Shown here piece by piece: positions 17,534-25,429 of a stretch of 64,000 nucleotides of DNA. This stretch comes from Nitrospira sp. (GTDB lineage: Bacteria > Nitrospirota > Nitrospiria > Nitrospirales > Nitrospiraceae), in NCBI GenBank assembly GCA_029194665.1, contig JARFXO010000003.1, forward strand, positions 682,001 through 746,000, in the 5' to 3' direction. The stretch's first letter is position 1; each line of letters starts with the position of its first letter. The position numbers and the translations under genes are program-made. The notes under the pieces are model-generated. The model saw nothing but the letters and a program-made list of their open reading frames with translations, had not been told where the DNA came from and ran no database searches.

Positions 17534-18592
17534 ATGGATATTTCCAAGCTGCTGACCTTCTCAGTAAAGGAAGGCGCCTCCGATTGTCATATCAGTGCCG
17601 GCGAACCTCCGATGATTCGTATTCATGGGGATCTAAAAAAACTCGACCACCCTCACCTGACTCCCGACGAAACACACGCCCTCATCTACGACATGATGAA
17701 TGACGCTCAACGGAAGACCTTCGAAGAGAAGCGTGAATGTGACTTTTCGTTTGAGCTCGGAGACATCGCCCGTTTCCGCGTCAACGTGTTCGTGCAGCAG
17801 CGGGGGTTAGGCGCCGTCTTTCGGAATATTCCGACCACCATTCTTCCGTTGGAAAAACTCGGCATGCCACCGATCCTTCGGCAACTGTGCGACAAGGAAA
17901 AGGGGTTGATCTTGGTGACCGGACCGACCGGATCCGGTAAGTCCACCACGCTTGCTGCGATGGTGGATTATCTGAACAACACGTTTGAAGGTCACATCAT
18001 CACCATCGAGGATCCCATCGAGTTTGTCCACAAATCCAAGAAATGTCTGGTCAATCAACGGGAACTCGGTGTTCACACCTTGTCCTTCGCCAACGCCCTG
18101 AAGTCGGCGCTTCGCGAAGATCCCGACATCGTGCTGGTAGGCGAAATGCGGGACTTGGAGACCATTCAGCTGGCTTTGACCGCCGCAGAAACCGGGCACT
18201 TGGTATTCGGGACCCTCCACACGTCAAGCGCTCCCAAGACGATCGACCGTATCATCGATGCATTCCCGCCGGCACAGCAGGCGCAAATCAGGACCCAGCT
18301 ATCGGAGGCGCTGGAGGCCGTCCTCACCCAGACGTTGCTGAAGAAGAAAACCGGCGGACGCGTCGCCGCACTCGAAATCATGGTAGCGACGACGGCCGTG
18401 CGCAATCTCATCCGGGAAGCGAAGCTGCACCAAATCCCGGGGATCATGCAGGCAAGTCAGAAAGACGGCATGCAAACCATGGACATGGCGTTGGTCGATC
18501 TCGCAGCGCGGGGAATCGTCCACAAGGCAGAGGCCCAGTCCCGCAGTATGAACCCCAATCTCTTCGGTGGTCTAGTTGCCGGAGCGGCTTAA
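17534..18592 (+). CDS. pilT: Type IV pilus retraction ATPase PilT
   Basis: 352 residues. Motifs in order: N-terminal PAS-like domain (ASDCHISAGEPPMIRIHGDL), Walker A GPTGSGKSTT, Asp box (TIEDPIEFVH), Walker B LVGEMRDLETIQLALTAAET, His box (GHLVFGTLHTSSAPKTIDR), and the PilT-specific AVRNLIREAKLHQIPG near the C-terminus. A hexameric motor on the cytoplasmic side, it depolymerises the pilus. It is 27 bp before a second, PilU-like copy, the arrangement seen in many twitching bacteria. Confidence 0.96.
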   Translation: MDISKLLTFSVKEGASDCHISAGEPPMIRIHGDLKKLDHPHLTPDETHALIYDMMNDAQRKTFEEKRECDFSFELGDIARFRVNVFVQQRGLGAVFRNIPTTILPLEKLGMPPILRQLCDKEKGLILVTGPTGSGKSTTLAAMVDYLNNTFEGHIITIEDPIEFVHKSKKCLVNQRELGVHTLSFANALKSALREDPDIVLVGEMRDLETIQLALTAAETGHLVFGTLHTSSAPKTIDRIIDAFPPAQQAQIRTQLSEALEAVLTQTLLKKKTGGRVAALEIMVATTAVRNLIREAKLHQIPGIMQASQKDGMQTMDMALVDLAARGIVHKAEAQSRSMNPNLFGGLVAGAA

Positions 18593-18619
18593 GAGCCTGA
18601 ATTAGGACGGAATCTCACG

Positions 18620-19795
18620 ATGGATGTCCGAAGCTTGTTAAAAGTGATGGTGGACCGCGAAGCGTCGGACTTGTATCTGACCGTCGACGCCTCACCGATC
18701 TACCGCATCCATGGCGCTACCCAGCCGACCGACGCTGCCCCGTTCACCAACGAGCAACTTGAAGCACTGGCATTGGCCCTCATGCGCGGTCAACAGCGGA
18801 GTGAATTCGAAGAAAAGATGGAGATGAACCTGGCGCTCTACTACAAGGAATTGGGGCGGTTCCGCGTCAACATCTTCAGGCAAAAGGGCAATGTCGGATT
18901 GGTCTTCCGTCACATCAAAGCAGAAATTCAGACTGTTGAGCAGCTGCAACTCCCTCCAATCATCAAAGATATCGCAATGACCAAACGCGGTCTGGTGCTG
19001 GTGGTGGGCGCAACCGGGTCTGGTAAGTCGACATCCTTGGCTGCCATGATCGACCATCGTAACACCGTCCACCAGGGCCATATCATTACCGTGGAAGACC
19101 CGATCGAGTTCGTTCATCAACACAAGAAGTCCATCATTACGCAGCGCGAAGTCGGATTCGACACCTTAACCTTCCAAAACGCGCTGAAGAATACGCTCCG
19201 TCAGGCTCCTGATGTGATTCTAATCGGTGAGGTGCGAGATACGGAAACCATGGAAGCGGCGATTACCTTTGCCGAGACCGGGCACCTGTGCATCGGCACG
19301 CTACACTCCAACAATGCCAACCAGGCGATCGAGCGCATCATGAACTTCTTCCCGGTCGAACGCCATGCTCAGATTTATTTACAGTTATCCCTGAATCTTC
19401 GCGCGATCATCTCACAGCGATTGATTCCGTCGGTCGACGGCAAACGTGTGCCTGCCTTAGAAATCATGCTGGACACGCCGCGCATCAAGGATCTGATCAA
19501 AAAAGCAGAGGTCGATACGTTGAAGGAAGCGATGGAACAGGGAGTGGACGAAGGCTGCCAAACCTTCGATCATGTGCTGTTTCAACTATACAAAGTGAAC
19601 AAGATCTCGCTCGAGCAAGCCCTCATCAACGCCGATAGTGCGAACAATCTACGTTTGAAGATCAAACTTGAAGGGCTCAAGGGGGATGACGCCGTGAATG
19701 CCTTGCTTGATAAGCAGATGGGGAGCCACGGCACGGATGCGTTCAAGATTCAGGGCGGCGCTTCAGGAAACGTCACTCCGCTTCGCAAACGATAG
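18620..19795 (+). CDS. pilU: PilT-dependent retraction ATPase PilU
   Basis: 391 residues. It has Walker A GATGSGKSTS, the Asp box TVEDPIEFVH, Walker B ILIGEVRDTETMEAAI and the His box GHLCIGTLHSNNANQAIER. In place of PilT's C-terminal motif it has RIKDLIKKAEVDTLKEAMEQ and GCQTFDHVL, which is the PilU form. A C-terminal extension of about 50 residues is polar. PilU supports PilT in retracting pili under load. It is co-transcribed with pilT and converges on the cytochrome-like gene. Confidence 0.94.
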   Translation: MDVRSLLKVMVDREASDLYLTVDASPIYRIHGATQPTDAAPFTNEQLEALALALMRGQQRSEFEEKMEMNLALYYKELGRFRVNIFRQKGNVGLVFRHIKAEIQTVEQLQLPPIIKDIAMTKRGLVLVVGATGSGKSTSLAAMIDHRNTVHQGHIITVEDPIEFVHQHKKSIITQREVGFDTLTFQNALKNTLRQAPDVILIGEVRDTETMEAAITFAETGHLCIGTLHSNNANQAIERIMNFFPVERHAQIYLQLSLNLRAIISQRLIPSVDGKRVPALEIMLDTPRIKDLIKKAEVDTLKEAMEQGVDEGCQTFDHVLFQLYKVNKISLEQALINADSANNLRLKIKLEGLKGDDAVNALLDKQMGSHGTDAFKIQGGASGNVTPLRKR

Positions 19796-19819
19796 ACCAC
19801 CAGATCACTCGCCTGATCC

Positions 19820-20359
19820 TCAAAGGATTGAGCTCCCTTCGGTCTGGCGCTCCAGATAGGACGCCATCTTCTCAAGAGCCAGCGCGCTGAGTCGGGATCC
19901 ATACCAATTCGGCATCGTATGCTCTGGGTAGCCCCGCACGACAAATCGCTGGGGCTCCAGGACTGATTCAACGATGTACTCACGCACCGTCCTAGCTTGT
20001 CCTCGGTACCCTGGATCCTTGAGTCGCCGAGGGCCGGTCGTCCCGAGTACCAATGGAGGTCCGACTTGTCCATTCGCACCGGGAATCCCGGGAATGATGT
20101 GGCCCACGGGACAACCAGGCCGCGCGAAAATGTCGATGAGAGGCTCATCTCCCGTGACCAGCGGAATCGTTTCGAGATTCAGTGCAAGGCCGACTGATTG
20201 GTCCAGCTTCGGATGAGAGGCAGGAGGATCGCGAAGCGCCCACACTACCGACAACAGCACCAGGGCGATGGCCGTTAGGATCACGAGCTGTTCAGGAGGG
20301 CGAGGAGTCATTTCTGGGACCGGCTCGGAAGACTTCGTGAGGTTCGGTTCGTCACGCAA
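19820..20359 (-). CDS. Membrane-anchored c-type cytochrome-like protein with degenerate haem motif
   Basis: 179 residues. One N-terminal membrane anchor (about 24-41) precedes a class I cytochrome c-like domain. The haem site reads C83-P-V-G86-H87, so the second cysteine of CxxCH is a glycine, while the surroundings (FARPGCPVGHIIPGIPGANG then VGPPL) are otherwise typical. A methionine ligand candidate is M149 in HTMPNWYG, followed by the usual LSALALEKMASYL helix. The codons read clearly on the minus strand, so this is not a frame error. It could bind haem through one thioether or have lost haem. It is 51 bp downstream of the SUMF1-like gene, probably one transcript. Confidence 0.75.
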   Translation of the reverse strand: MRDEPNLTKSSEPVPEMTPRPPEQLVILTAIALVLLSVVWALRDPPASHPKLDQSVGLALNLETIPLVTGDEPLIDIFARPGCPVGHIIPGIPGANGQVGPPLVLGTTGPRRLKDPGYRGQARTVREYIVESVLEPQRFVVRGYPEHTMPNWYGSRLSALALEKMASYLERQTEGSSIL

Positions 20360-20410
20360 GGAGCACCTGGGTGGTTGATGAACCAGTTGCCGGATTGAAG
20401 GGAGCAGGGA

Positions 20411-21289
20411 TTAGCTATCGGCGTCTGCTGCGCATCGAAACCCGATCGTGCGATCTTCAAACTCCGGCTCAGCAGAAAACCGAGCCGTCACACGCAACGC
20501 GATCGGCATGTCTGCCCAAGATCCGCCTCGCAGCACACGCTTCTCACTGGAAGTCGGTCCTAAAGGATTTTTTTCCGGACTCTTGAGATAATACTCACGG
20601 TCATACCAATCAGCCACCCATTCAGCTGCATTCCCGGCCATGTGAGATAGCCCATAGGGGCTTCTACCGCCGTTCTTCAGCCCATATCGTACGCTCATCC
20701 CCTCAAGGCCACTGTTGACAGGAACCAAGGTCACAGCCTCGTTCACCCAGACGCCTCGATTATAATTTGCTATGTCGACGAAGGGCTGCATGGGCCCCCA
20801 TGGATAGCGTCGACCATCGGTCCCCCGCGCAGCTTTCTCCCATTCCGCTTCCGTGGGAAGGCGCCGGCCTGCCCATGTGCAGTATGCCACAGCGTCATTC
20901 CACGATATCCCCACGGCAGGGAGGTCGCTCAAGGTCCGAGCCGCTTCATCATCCCACATCGGCGGCAAGCCACGCTTGGCCGATTCGACAAACTTTTGGT
21001 AGCGGCCCGCGGTGACCTCAAATTGATCGATGTAATAGGCATCGACCGTGACATGATGTTCCGGACGCTCGTTCGGCAAACCATCGTTGCTGCCCATGAG
21101 AAAGGGTCCGGCAGGGATAAGAACCATGGGCGCCCCGTCATTTCCCTTGATGATCTCCACAGCGGCACCACCTCGTTGCTCTTCTTCCGGAAAAGCGGCA
21201 ACGCCAAGGGCCCATTGATCAAGAAGAAAAAGAACAACAATGAGACGCAGCCACAATCCAAATTGATTGATCATCAATGTGACCAGCAT
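20411..21289 (-). CDS. Formylglycine-generating-enzyme (SUMF1/FGE) family protein, exported
   Basis: 292 residues with an N-terminal signal peptide or anchor (residues 8-32). The FGE-sulfatase domain is clear: MVLIPAGPFLMGSNDG, HHVTVDAYYIDQFEVTAGRY, GISWNDAVAYCTWAGRRLPT, EAEWEKAARG, NAAEWVADWY, and RVLRGGSW ending in IGFRCA. True FGE uses two cysteines near the C-terminus; only the one in GFRCA is at the expected place, so sulfatase activation is doubtful. Many bacterial relatives are structural or act in other chemistry. An ATG at 21274 is an alternative start. No sulfatase gene is in the window; a cytochrome-like gene follows. Confidence 0.8.
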   Translation of the reverse strand: MLVTLMINQFGLWLRLIVVLFLLDQWALGVAAFPEEEQRGGAAVEIIKGNDGAPMVLIPAGPFLMGSNDGLPNERPEHHVTVDAYYIDQFEVTAGRYQKFVESAKRGLPPMWDDEAARTLSDLPAVGISWNDAVAYCTWAGRRLPTEAEWEKAARGTDGRRYPWGPMQPFVDIANYNRGVWVNEAVTLVPVNSGLEGMSVRYGLKNGGRSPYGLSHMAGNAAEWVADWYDREYYLKSPEKNPLGPTSSEKRVLRGGSWADMPIALRVTARFSAEPEFEDRTIGFRCAADADS

Positions 21290-21445
21290 TTATGAAGACT
21301 CGCTTAACACGCCTCAGTCGCGCGAGGATGTAGCACAGATACAGGTAATAATCCAAGAGGAGAGCTAACAGAACATCTCCTTCATTGAAAATCTTTCCTG
21401 GACCATCTGCATCGTCCGATCAGAACAAACCGAGGTCCGCATTTT

Positions 21446-21877
21446 GTGGAGGAACGCTTGCATCGATTCGACATTCGTGTTGATCCGACTACTGTGCAAC
21501 TGAAGTCTGGTACGCCGTTGGCGTTGAAATTACAGGTGATGGGTCTCAGCGAAGGAGGCTGTCGGCCGTTGGCTGGCGCGCGGGTCGATATCTGGCAATG
21601 CGATGCCGCAGGTGTCTATTCTGATGTGGAAGAATCGGATTTCAACACATTTGGCCACAATTGTTTGCGTGGATATCAGGTGACTGCCTTGTTGATCGTT
21701 AAGGACTATCCAGCTGTCATGTGCTGCAGTCATCTGTATTGCTCATGGTGTTCTGGTTACACAAGTTCCCTCTGCGTCGGTAGCACGCATGAACGATCTC
21801 CGAGAACTGAAGACGGCCTTAACAAGGCTTCCGTGATGATCCAGCATTCTGGACTGAGACTCATCCCACCTCTGTAG
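21446..21877 (+). pseudogene. Truncated intradiol ring-cleavage dioxygenase
   Basis: The frame opens with GTG and encodes 143 residues. Roughly residues 15-80 match the N-terminal half of an intradiol dioxygenase of the protocatechuate 3,4-dioxygenase beta type (GTPLALKLQVMG, GCRPLAGARVDIWQCDAAGV, then LRGYQVT). Immediately afterwards similarity stops: the expected TIYPGWY and HIH segments with the iron ligands are absent in all three plus-strand frames. The remainder is Cys/Ser-rich and unlike any family I know. It overlaps the end of the convergent MFS gene by 17 bp. Best read as a decayed gene whose 3' half was lost or replaced. Confidence 0.6.
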
Positions 21878-23303
21878 ACTTTCGCACGGATAATGGGGGC
21901 GCCAATTGCTCGAGCGACCGCCCTTCCGCATTGATTCCCAACCACAGCTCAATCGCCGCACCGACGAGCATCATGCCTCCACCCACGAGATATCCGTAGA
22001 AGACGCTTGTGGCCGATGTTTCGATGAGCATCCCGTAGAGCCACGGTGCCGCCACGCCGGCGCCTTGTGCCACGATGAAGAAAAAGGCGATCGCCATCGC
22101 ACGGATCTCCATCGGAAACACCTCGCTCACCGTCAGATAGGCGGCGCTTGCTCCGGCCGAGGCAAAAAAGAAAATCGATGACCACAAGAGCATATGTGTG
22201 GAGAGCGTCAAAGAACCAGTCCAGAACAGGTATCCCGTGAGCCCTAACAGGATACCGGAGATCCCGTACGTGAAGCTGATCATCGGTTTGCGGCCCACCG
22301 TATCAAACAGACGCCCCAACAAGAGTGGTCCTAAAAAATTACCCAGTGCGAACGGGAGGATGTAGAGGCCGATGTCTACGGTTGGTACGGCATAGTACTT
22401 CGTCAGCAGCAGCGGATAGGTAAACGATACGGCGTTGTACATGAACGATTGTGTGACCATCAATCCTATGCCTAATACCGTTCGCCGCGGATAAGACTGA
22501 AAGAGTTCGCGTGCCACGGTTGCAATCGTCGCGTGGGGGCGCGCATGTACCGTGATCGTGCCTTCAGGAGTTGCCAGTGACATACCTCGATCCAGCGTCA
22601 CTTGCCGCTCAATCTGTGACACAATGGCTTCGGCTTCAGGAACCCGACCGTGGGTCATGAGCCAGCGCGGGCTTTCTGGAATGAAGCGCCGAACAATGAT
22701 GATGGCCACTCCAAGCACGGCACCAAGGACAAAACAGAGCCGCCATCCGATGGATTCAGGGAAGATCTCAGGATTCAACAAGAGCAGCGTCATCAAGGCG
22801 CCGGCTGCCGAGCCGAGCCACCACGTTCCGTTGATCGCCAGATCTGTATGGCCACGATTTCGGGCGGGAATCAATTCATCAATCGCGGAATTGATGGCTG
22901 CATACTCGCCTCCGATGCCGGCTCCAGTCAGAAATCGAAAGAACATGAAGCTCATCAGGTCCCATGAAAAAGCCGTCAGGACCGTTGCCGTGAGATAGAG
23001 CGCCAAGGTGATCATGAACCATTTCTTTCGCCCCTGCCTATCGGTGAGATAGGAAAAGAGGAACGCGCCAAGGACCGAACCTGCCAAGTAGGCGGAGGCC
23101 GTGAGTCCTACCTCCGATTGTGAGAGATGTAATGTGTCGGAGTGGGTCAGCATCGGGCCGAGTGAGGCCACGATGGATACTTCAAGCCCGTCGAGCAGCC
23201 ATGTGACACCCAATGCTCCGACGACCAACCAGTGCCAGCGTGCCCATGGCAACCGGTCCATCCGTTGGGGAATATTGGTGGTGATTGGCATGCCGGGAGG
23301 CAT
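21861..23303 (-). CDS. MFS transporter
   Basis: 480 residues from the ATG at 23303 (AGGA upstream); a TTG at 23360 would lie inside a repeat element and is unlikely. Twelve membrane segments are visible. The loop 2-3 motif appears as DRQGRKKW and its second-half copy as DTVGRKP; FIPESPRWLMTHG is typical of sugar-porter and aromatic-acid symporter branches. GAGIGGEYAAINSAIDELIP is the conserved fourth-to-fifth helix region. Substrate unknown. It is downstream of zwf in the same direction but separated by a 198-bp repeat element. Confidence 0.9.
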   Translation of the reverse strand: MPPGMPITTNIPQRMDRLPWARWHWLVVGALGVTWLLDGLEVSIVASLGPMLTHSDTLHLSQSEVGLTASAYLAGSVLGAFLFSYLTDRQGRKKWFMITLALYLTATVLTAFSWDLMSFMFFRFLTGAGIGGEYAAINSAIDELIPARNRGHTDLAINGTWWLGSAAGALMTLLLLNPEIFPESIGWRLCFVLGAVLGVAIIIVRRFIPESPRWLMTHGRVPEAEAIVSQIERQVTLDRGMSLATPEGTITVHARPHATIATVARELFQSYPRRTVLGIGLMVTQSFMYNAVSFTYPLLLTKYYAVPTVDIGLYILPFALGNFLGPLLLGRLFDTVGRKPMISFTYGISGILLGLTGYLFWTGSLTLSTHMLLWSSIFFFASAGASAAYLTVSEVFPMEIRAMAIAFFFIVAQGAGVAAPWLYGMLIETSATSVFYGYLVGGGMMLVGAAIELWLGINAEGRSLEQLAPPLSVRKSTEVG

Positions 23304-23365
23304 GCGTCCTATTAATACGGCAACTGGATGCCGGCTGTCCAATGGATCGAATAAGCACAATGGGC

Positions 23366-23563
23366 AGGATGTTCAAAGAGGACGTCCTTCTCACCCTCCC
23401 GCCCCGGCGCGCCAAGACGCGCCGTTCCCCGGTCAAGGCTGCAGCGAGCGAAAGGTCAAGGCGTACGTGGTTGGAACATTGAGACCTTGAGCGATGCGAC
23501 CTGCCTGCGCGAAGCGCTTCGGCGAAGGCAGGGAACGAATCTGGCGGGCTTTTTCAACATCCT
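23366..23563. repeat. 198-bp element with terminal inverted repeats and internal hairpins
   Basis: AGGATGTTCAAAGAG (23366-23380) is the near-exact reverse complement (13 of 15) of CTTTTTCAACATCCT (23549-23563). Inside lie a perfect GGCGCG/CGCGCC stem (23406-23423) and a 33-nt imperfect palindrome centred on GAAGCGCTTC (23500-23532). There is no coding potential. The structure suggests a MITE-like or REP-like non-autonomous element, or a structured RNA. It ends 1 bp from the zwf stop codon. From memory, similar sequences recur between genes in Nitrospira; that needs a search. Confidence 0.65.
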
Positions 23564-23564
23564 A

Positions 23565-25031
23565 CTACCAACCCAATTGCCAGTTCAGACCATTCCGTTC
23601 CACGAGCGCGTCCGCTTCCCTTGGGCCCCACGATCCGGCGGTATAGACATGCACTGGTCGGGGACCGATCAAAAGGGGGTCGTAGAGTCGCCAGGCTGTT
23701 TCCGTAAAGTCTGCGGTGACGAACAATGTCTGGTCGCCGATCATGACGTCACGCAATAGCGTCTCATAGGCTTCCGGCAACTCGCCGCCGAATCCCTGAC
23801 CATAGTCGAATCCCAGCGCCCGATCGGTAAACTTGAATGGTCTCCCAGGAGTTTTCACGGAAAAGCAGAGCGAGAAGCCTTCACCCGGTTGCAACGTGAT
23901 CAACAGCTTGTTGGAATTCAGACTACCCGGCTCCAAAGATCGAAAGACTTGCGTGGGCGCCGCTCGGAAGGTGACGGCCACTTGCGTGATCTTGCGAGGA
24001 AGCCGCTTTCCGGTTCTTAAAAAAAACGGCACTCCCCTCCAGCGCCAATTGTGAATCTCCAACTTCAGCGCCACATAGGTCTCGGTAGTCGAGTCTGGTG
24101 GTACACCTGGTTCTTCCAAGTAGCCGGGAATCCGCTGGCCGGCGACCTCCCACGCCCTATATTGGCCGAAGATCACGTCTTGTGAGTGAATCGGTTGAAT
24201 AGAGCGAAGTACTTTCAATTTTTCAGCCCGGATCTCAGCGGCTTCGAAGGAAGTCGGCACCTCCATGCCTACGACGGTCAATAGTTGCGTTAAATGGTTC
24301 TGCACCATGTCACGGCAGGCTCCGGCCTTTTGATAGTAGGCTCCACGATGTTCGACACCGAGGTCTTCAGCGACGGTGATTTCCACGCTCTCCACCGTAT
24401 TGCGATTCCACAGCGACTCAAAAATGGGGTTCGCGAAGCGAAAGGCGAGTAAGTTTTGCACGGTCTCTTTGCCGAGATAGTGATCGATGCGATAAATCTG
24501 CGATTCGTCCAGATAACGGTGTAACAGGGTATTGAGCGCCCGGGCAGAATGAAAATCGTGACCAAAGGGTTTTTCCAAGACGGCGCGCACCCACCCACGG
24601 CTTTTCAGCAAGCCGGCTTGGTCGAGTAATTCCAAAGTCGCCGGCACAATCGCCGGGGGAAGCGCCAGATAGAAAACCCGATTTTGCGGTAGATTTCGGG
24701 CGACTTCCAAATGGGCGATAAACGTGGCAAGTGCTTGGTAGTCCGACAATCTGCCTTCCCGCAGAGTCTGATAGTACAGATGGTCTTCGCACCATCGCTG
24801 GAGATCAGAAGCGTTACGAGCACCTGAATTGCGCAGCCCCTCATAAGCCCACAAGCGGAACGCATCCGCGCTCATCTCAGGCAATGAGGCTCCGACGATG
24901 AGCGTATTCTGCTTCTCCAGCTCACCGTAGGTTCGCAAGTGAAACAATGCGGGCAACAGCTTCCGTCGGGTTAAATCTCCTGTCGCCCCCAGAATAATAA
25001 ACAGATGTGGCTCAACCGTTTCCTTCATCAT
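23565..25031 (-). CDS. zwf: Glucose-6-phosphate 1-dehydrogenase
   Basis: 488 residues. The N-terminal Rossmann motif reads ILGATGDLTRRKLLPALFHL; the substrate and catalytic signature is RIDHYLGKETVQNLLAFRFAN, and EKPFGHD is also present. It oxidises glucose-6-phosphate to 6-phosphogluconolactone with NADP, entering the oxidative pentose-phosphate route. The second codon is also ATG (25028). Neither pgl nor gnd is adjacent, so it appears to stand alone. Confidence 0.96.
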   Translation of the reverse strand: MMKETVEPHLFIILGATGDLTRRKLLPALFHLRTYGELEKQNTLIVGASLPEMSADAFRLWAYEGLRNSGARNASDLQRWCEDHLYYQTLREGRLSDYQALATFIAHLEVARNLPQNRVFYLALPPAIVPATLELLDQAGLLKSRGWVRAVLEKPFGHDFHSARALNTLLHRYLDESQIYRIDHYLGKETVQNLLAFRFANPIFESLWNRNTVESVEITVAEDLGVEHRGAYYQKAGACRDMVQNHLTQLLTVVGMEVPTSFEAAEIRAEKLKVLRSIQPIHSQDVIFGQYRAWEVAGQRIPGYLEEPGVPPDSTTETYVALKLEIHNWRWRGVPFFLRTGKRLPRKITQVAVTFRAAPTQVFRSLEPGSLNSNKLLITLQPGEGFSLCFSVKTPGRPFKFTDRALGFDYGQGFGGELPEAYETLLRDVMIGDQTLFVTADFTETAWRLYDPLLIGPRPVHVYTAGSWGPREADALVERNGLNWQLGW

Positions 25032-25141
25032 CCATCATCCTCGTGACGATCCCTCACATATGCTGAAGCTATGACTCATTCTGTCGTTCGTCAATGGACG
25101 AAACCCCTCATCCTCAGTGCGCTTTTACGTAAGGCTTCGAT

Positions 25142-25372
25142 CTACTCTTCCGGTTCCTCAATTGGACCGGCCCACTCGCCGTTGGCGAGCGAGACCTCTT
25201 GAAATCCGCCGTCCGGCCATTGGAACTCTCCGGCTTGATCGACAAGCACGATAAACGGGTCGGCTTCGTGGGCCGGCCCGCGGAACCAGTACCAGCCAGG
25301 CCTTGTCGGTTTGTTGTGGCTCCAACGATAGGGCGCTCTCGGTTCTTCCTCATGTTCTTCACGTTTCACCAT
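25142..25372 (-). CDS. Small Trp-rich conserved-looking protein
   Basis: 76 residues, acidic, with a charged start and a core rich in Trp, Pro and Gly (PGWYWFRGPAH, EFQWPDGGF, EWAGPIEEP). No signal peptide or membrane segment. GGGGATGA sits directly before the ATG. The composition and the compact beta-strand-like core look like a genuine single-domain protein. I do not recognise a family. It lies between zwf and the divergent hrpB. Confidence 0.55.
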   Translation of the reverse strand: MVKREEHEEEPRAPYRWSHNKPTRPGWYWFRGPAHEADPFIVLVDQAGEFQWPDGGFQEVSLANGEWAGPIEEPEE

Positions 25373-25429
25373 TCATCCCCATCTTCATGTTCTGGTACAG
25401 TACAGCTCTATTTGTGACCCTATCACGTC

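Noticed and set aside
23304..23360. N-terminal extension of the MFS transporter from a TTG codon
   Set aside because: It runs toward the inverted-repeat element, lacks a ribosome-binding site and adds residues unlike the family; the ATG at 23303 is better.
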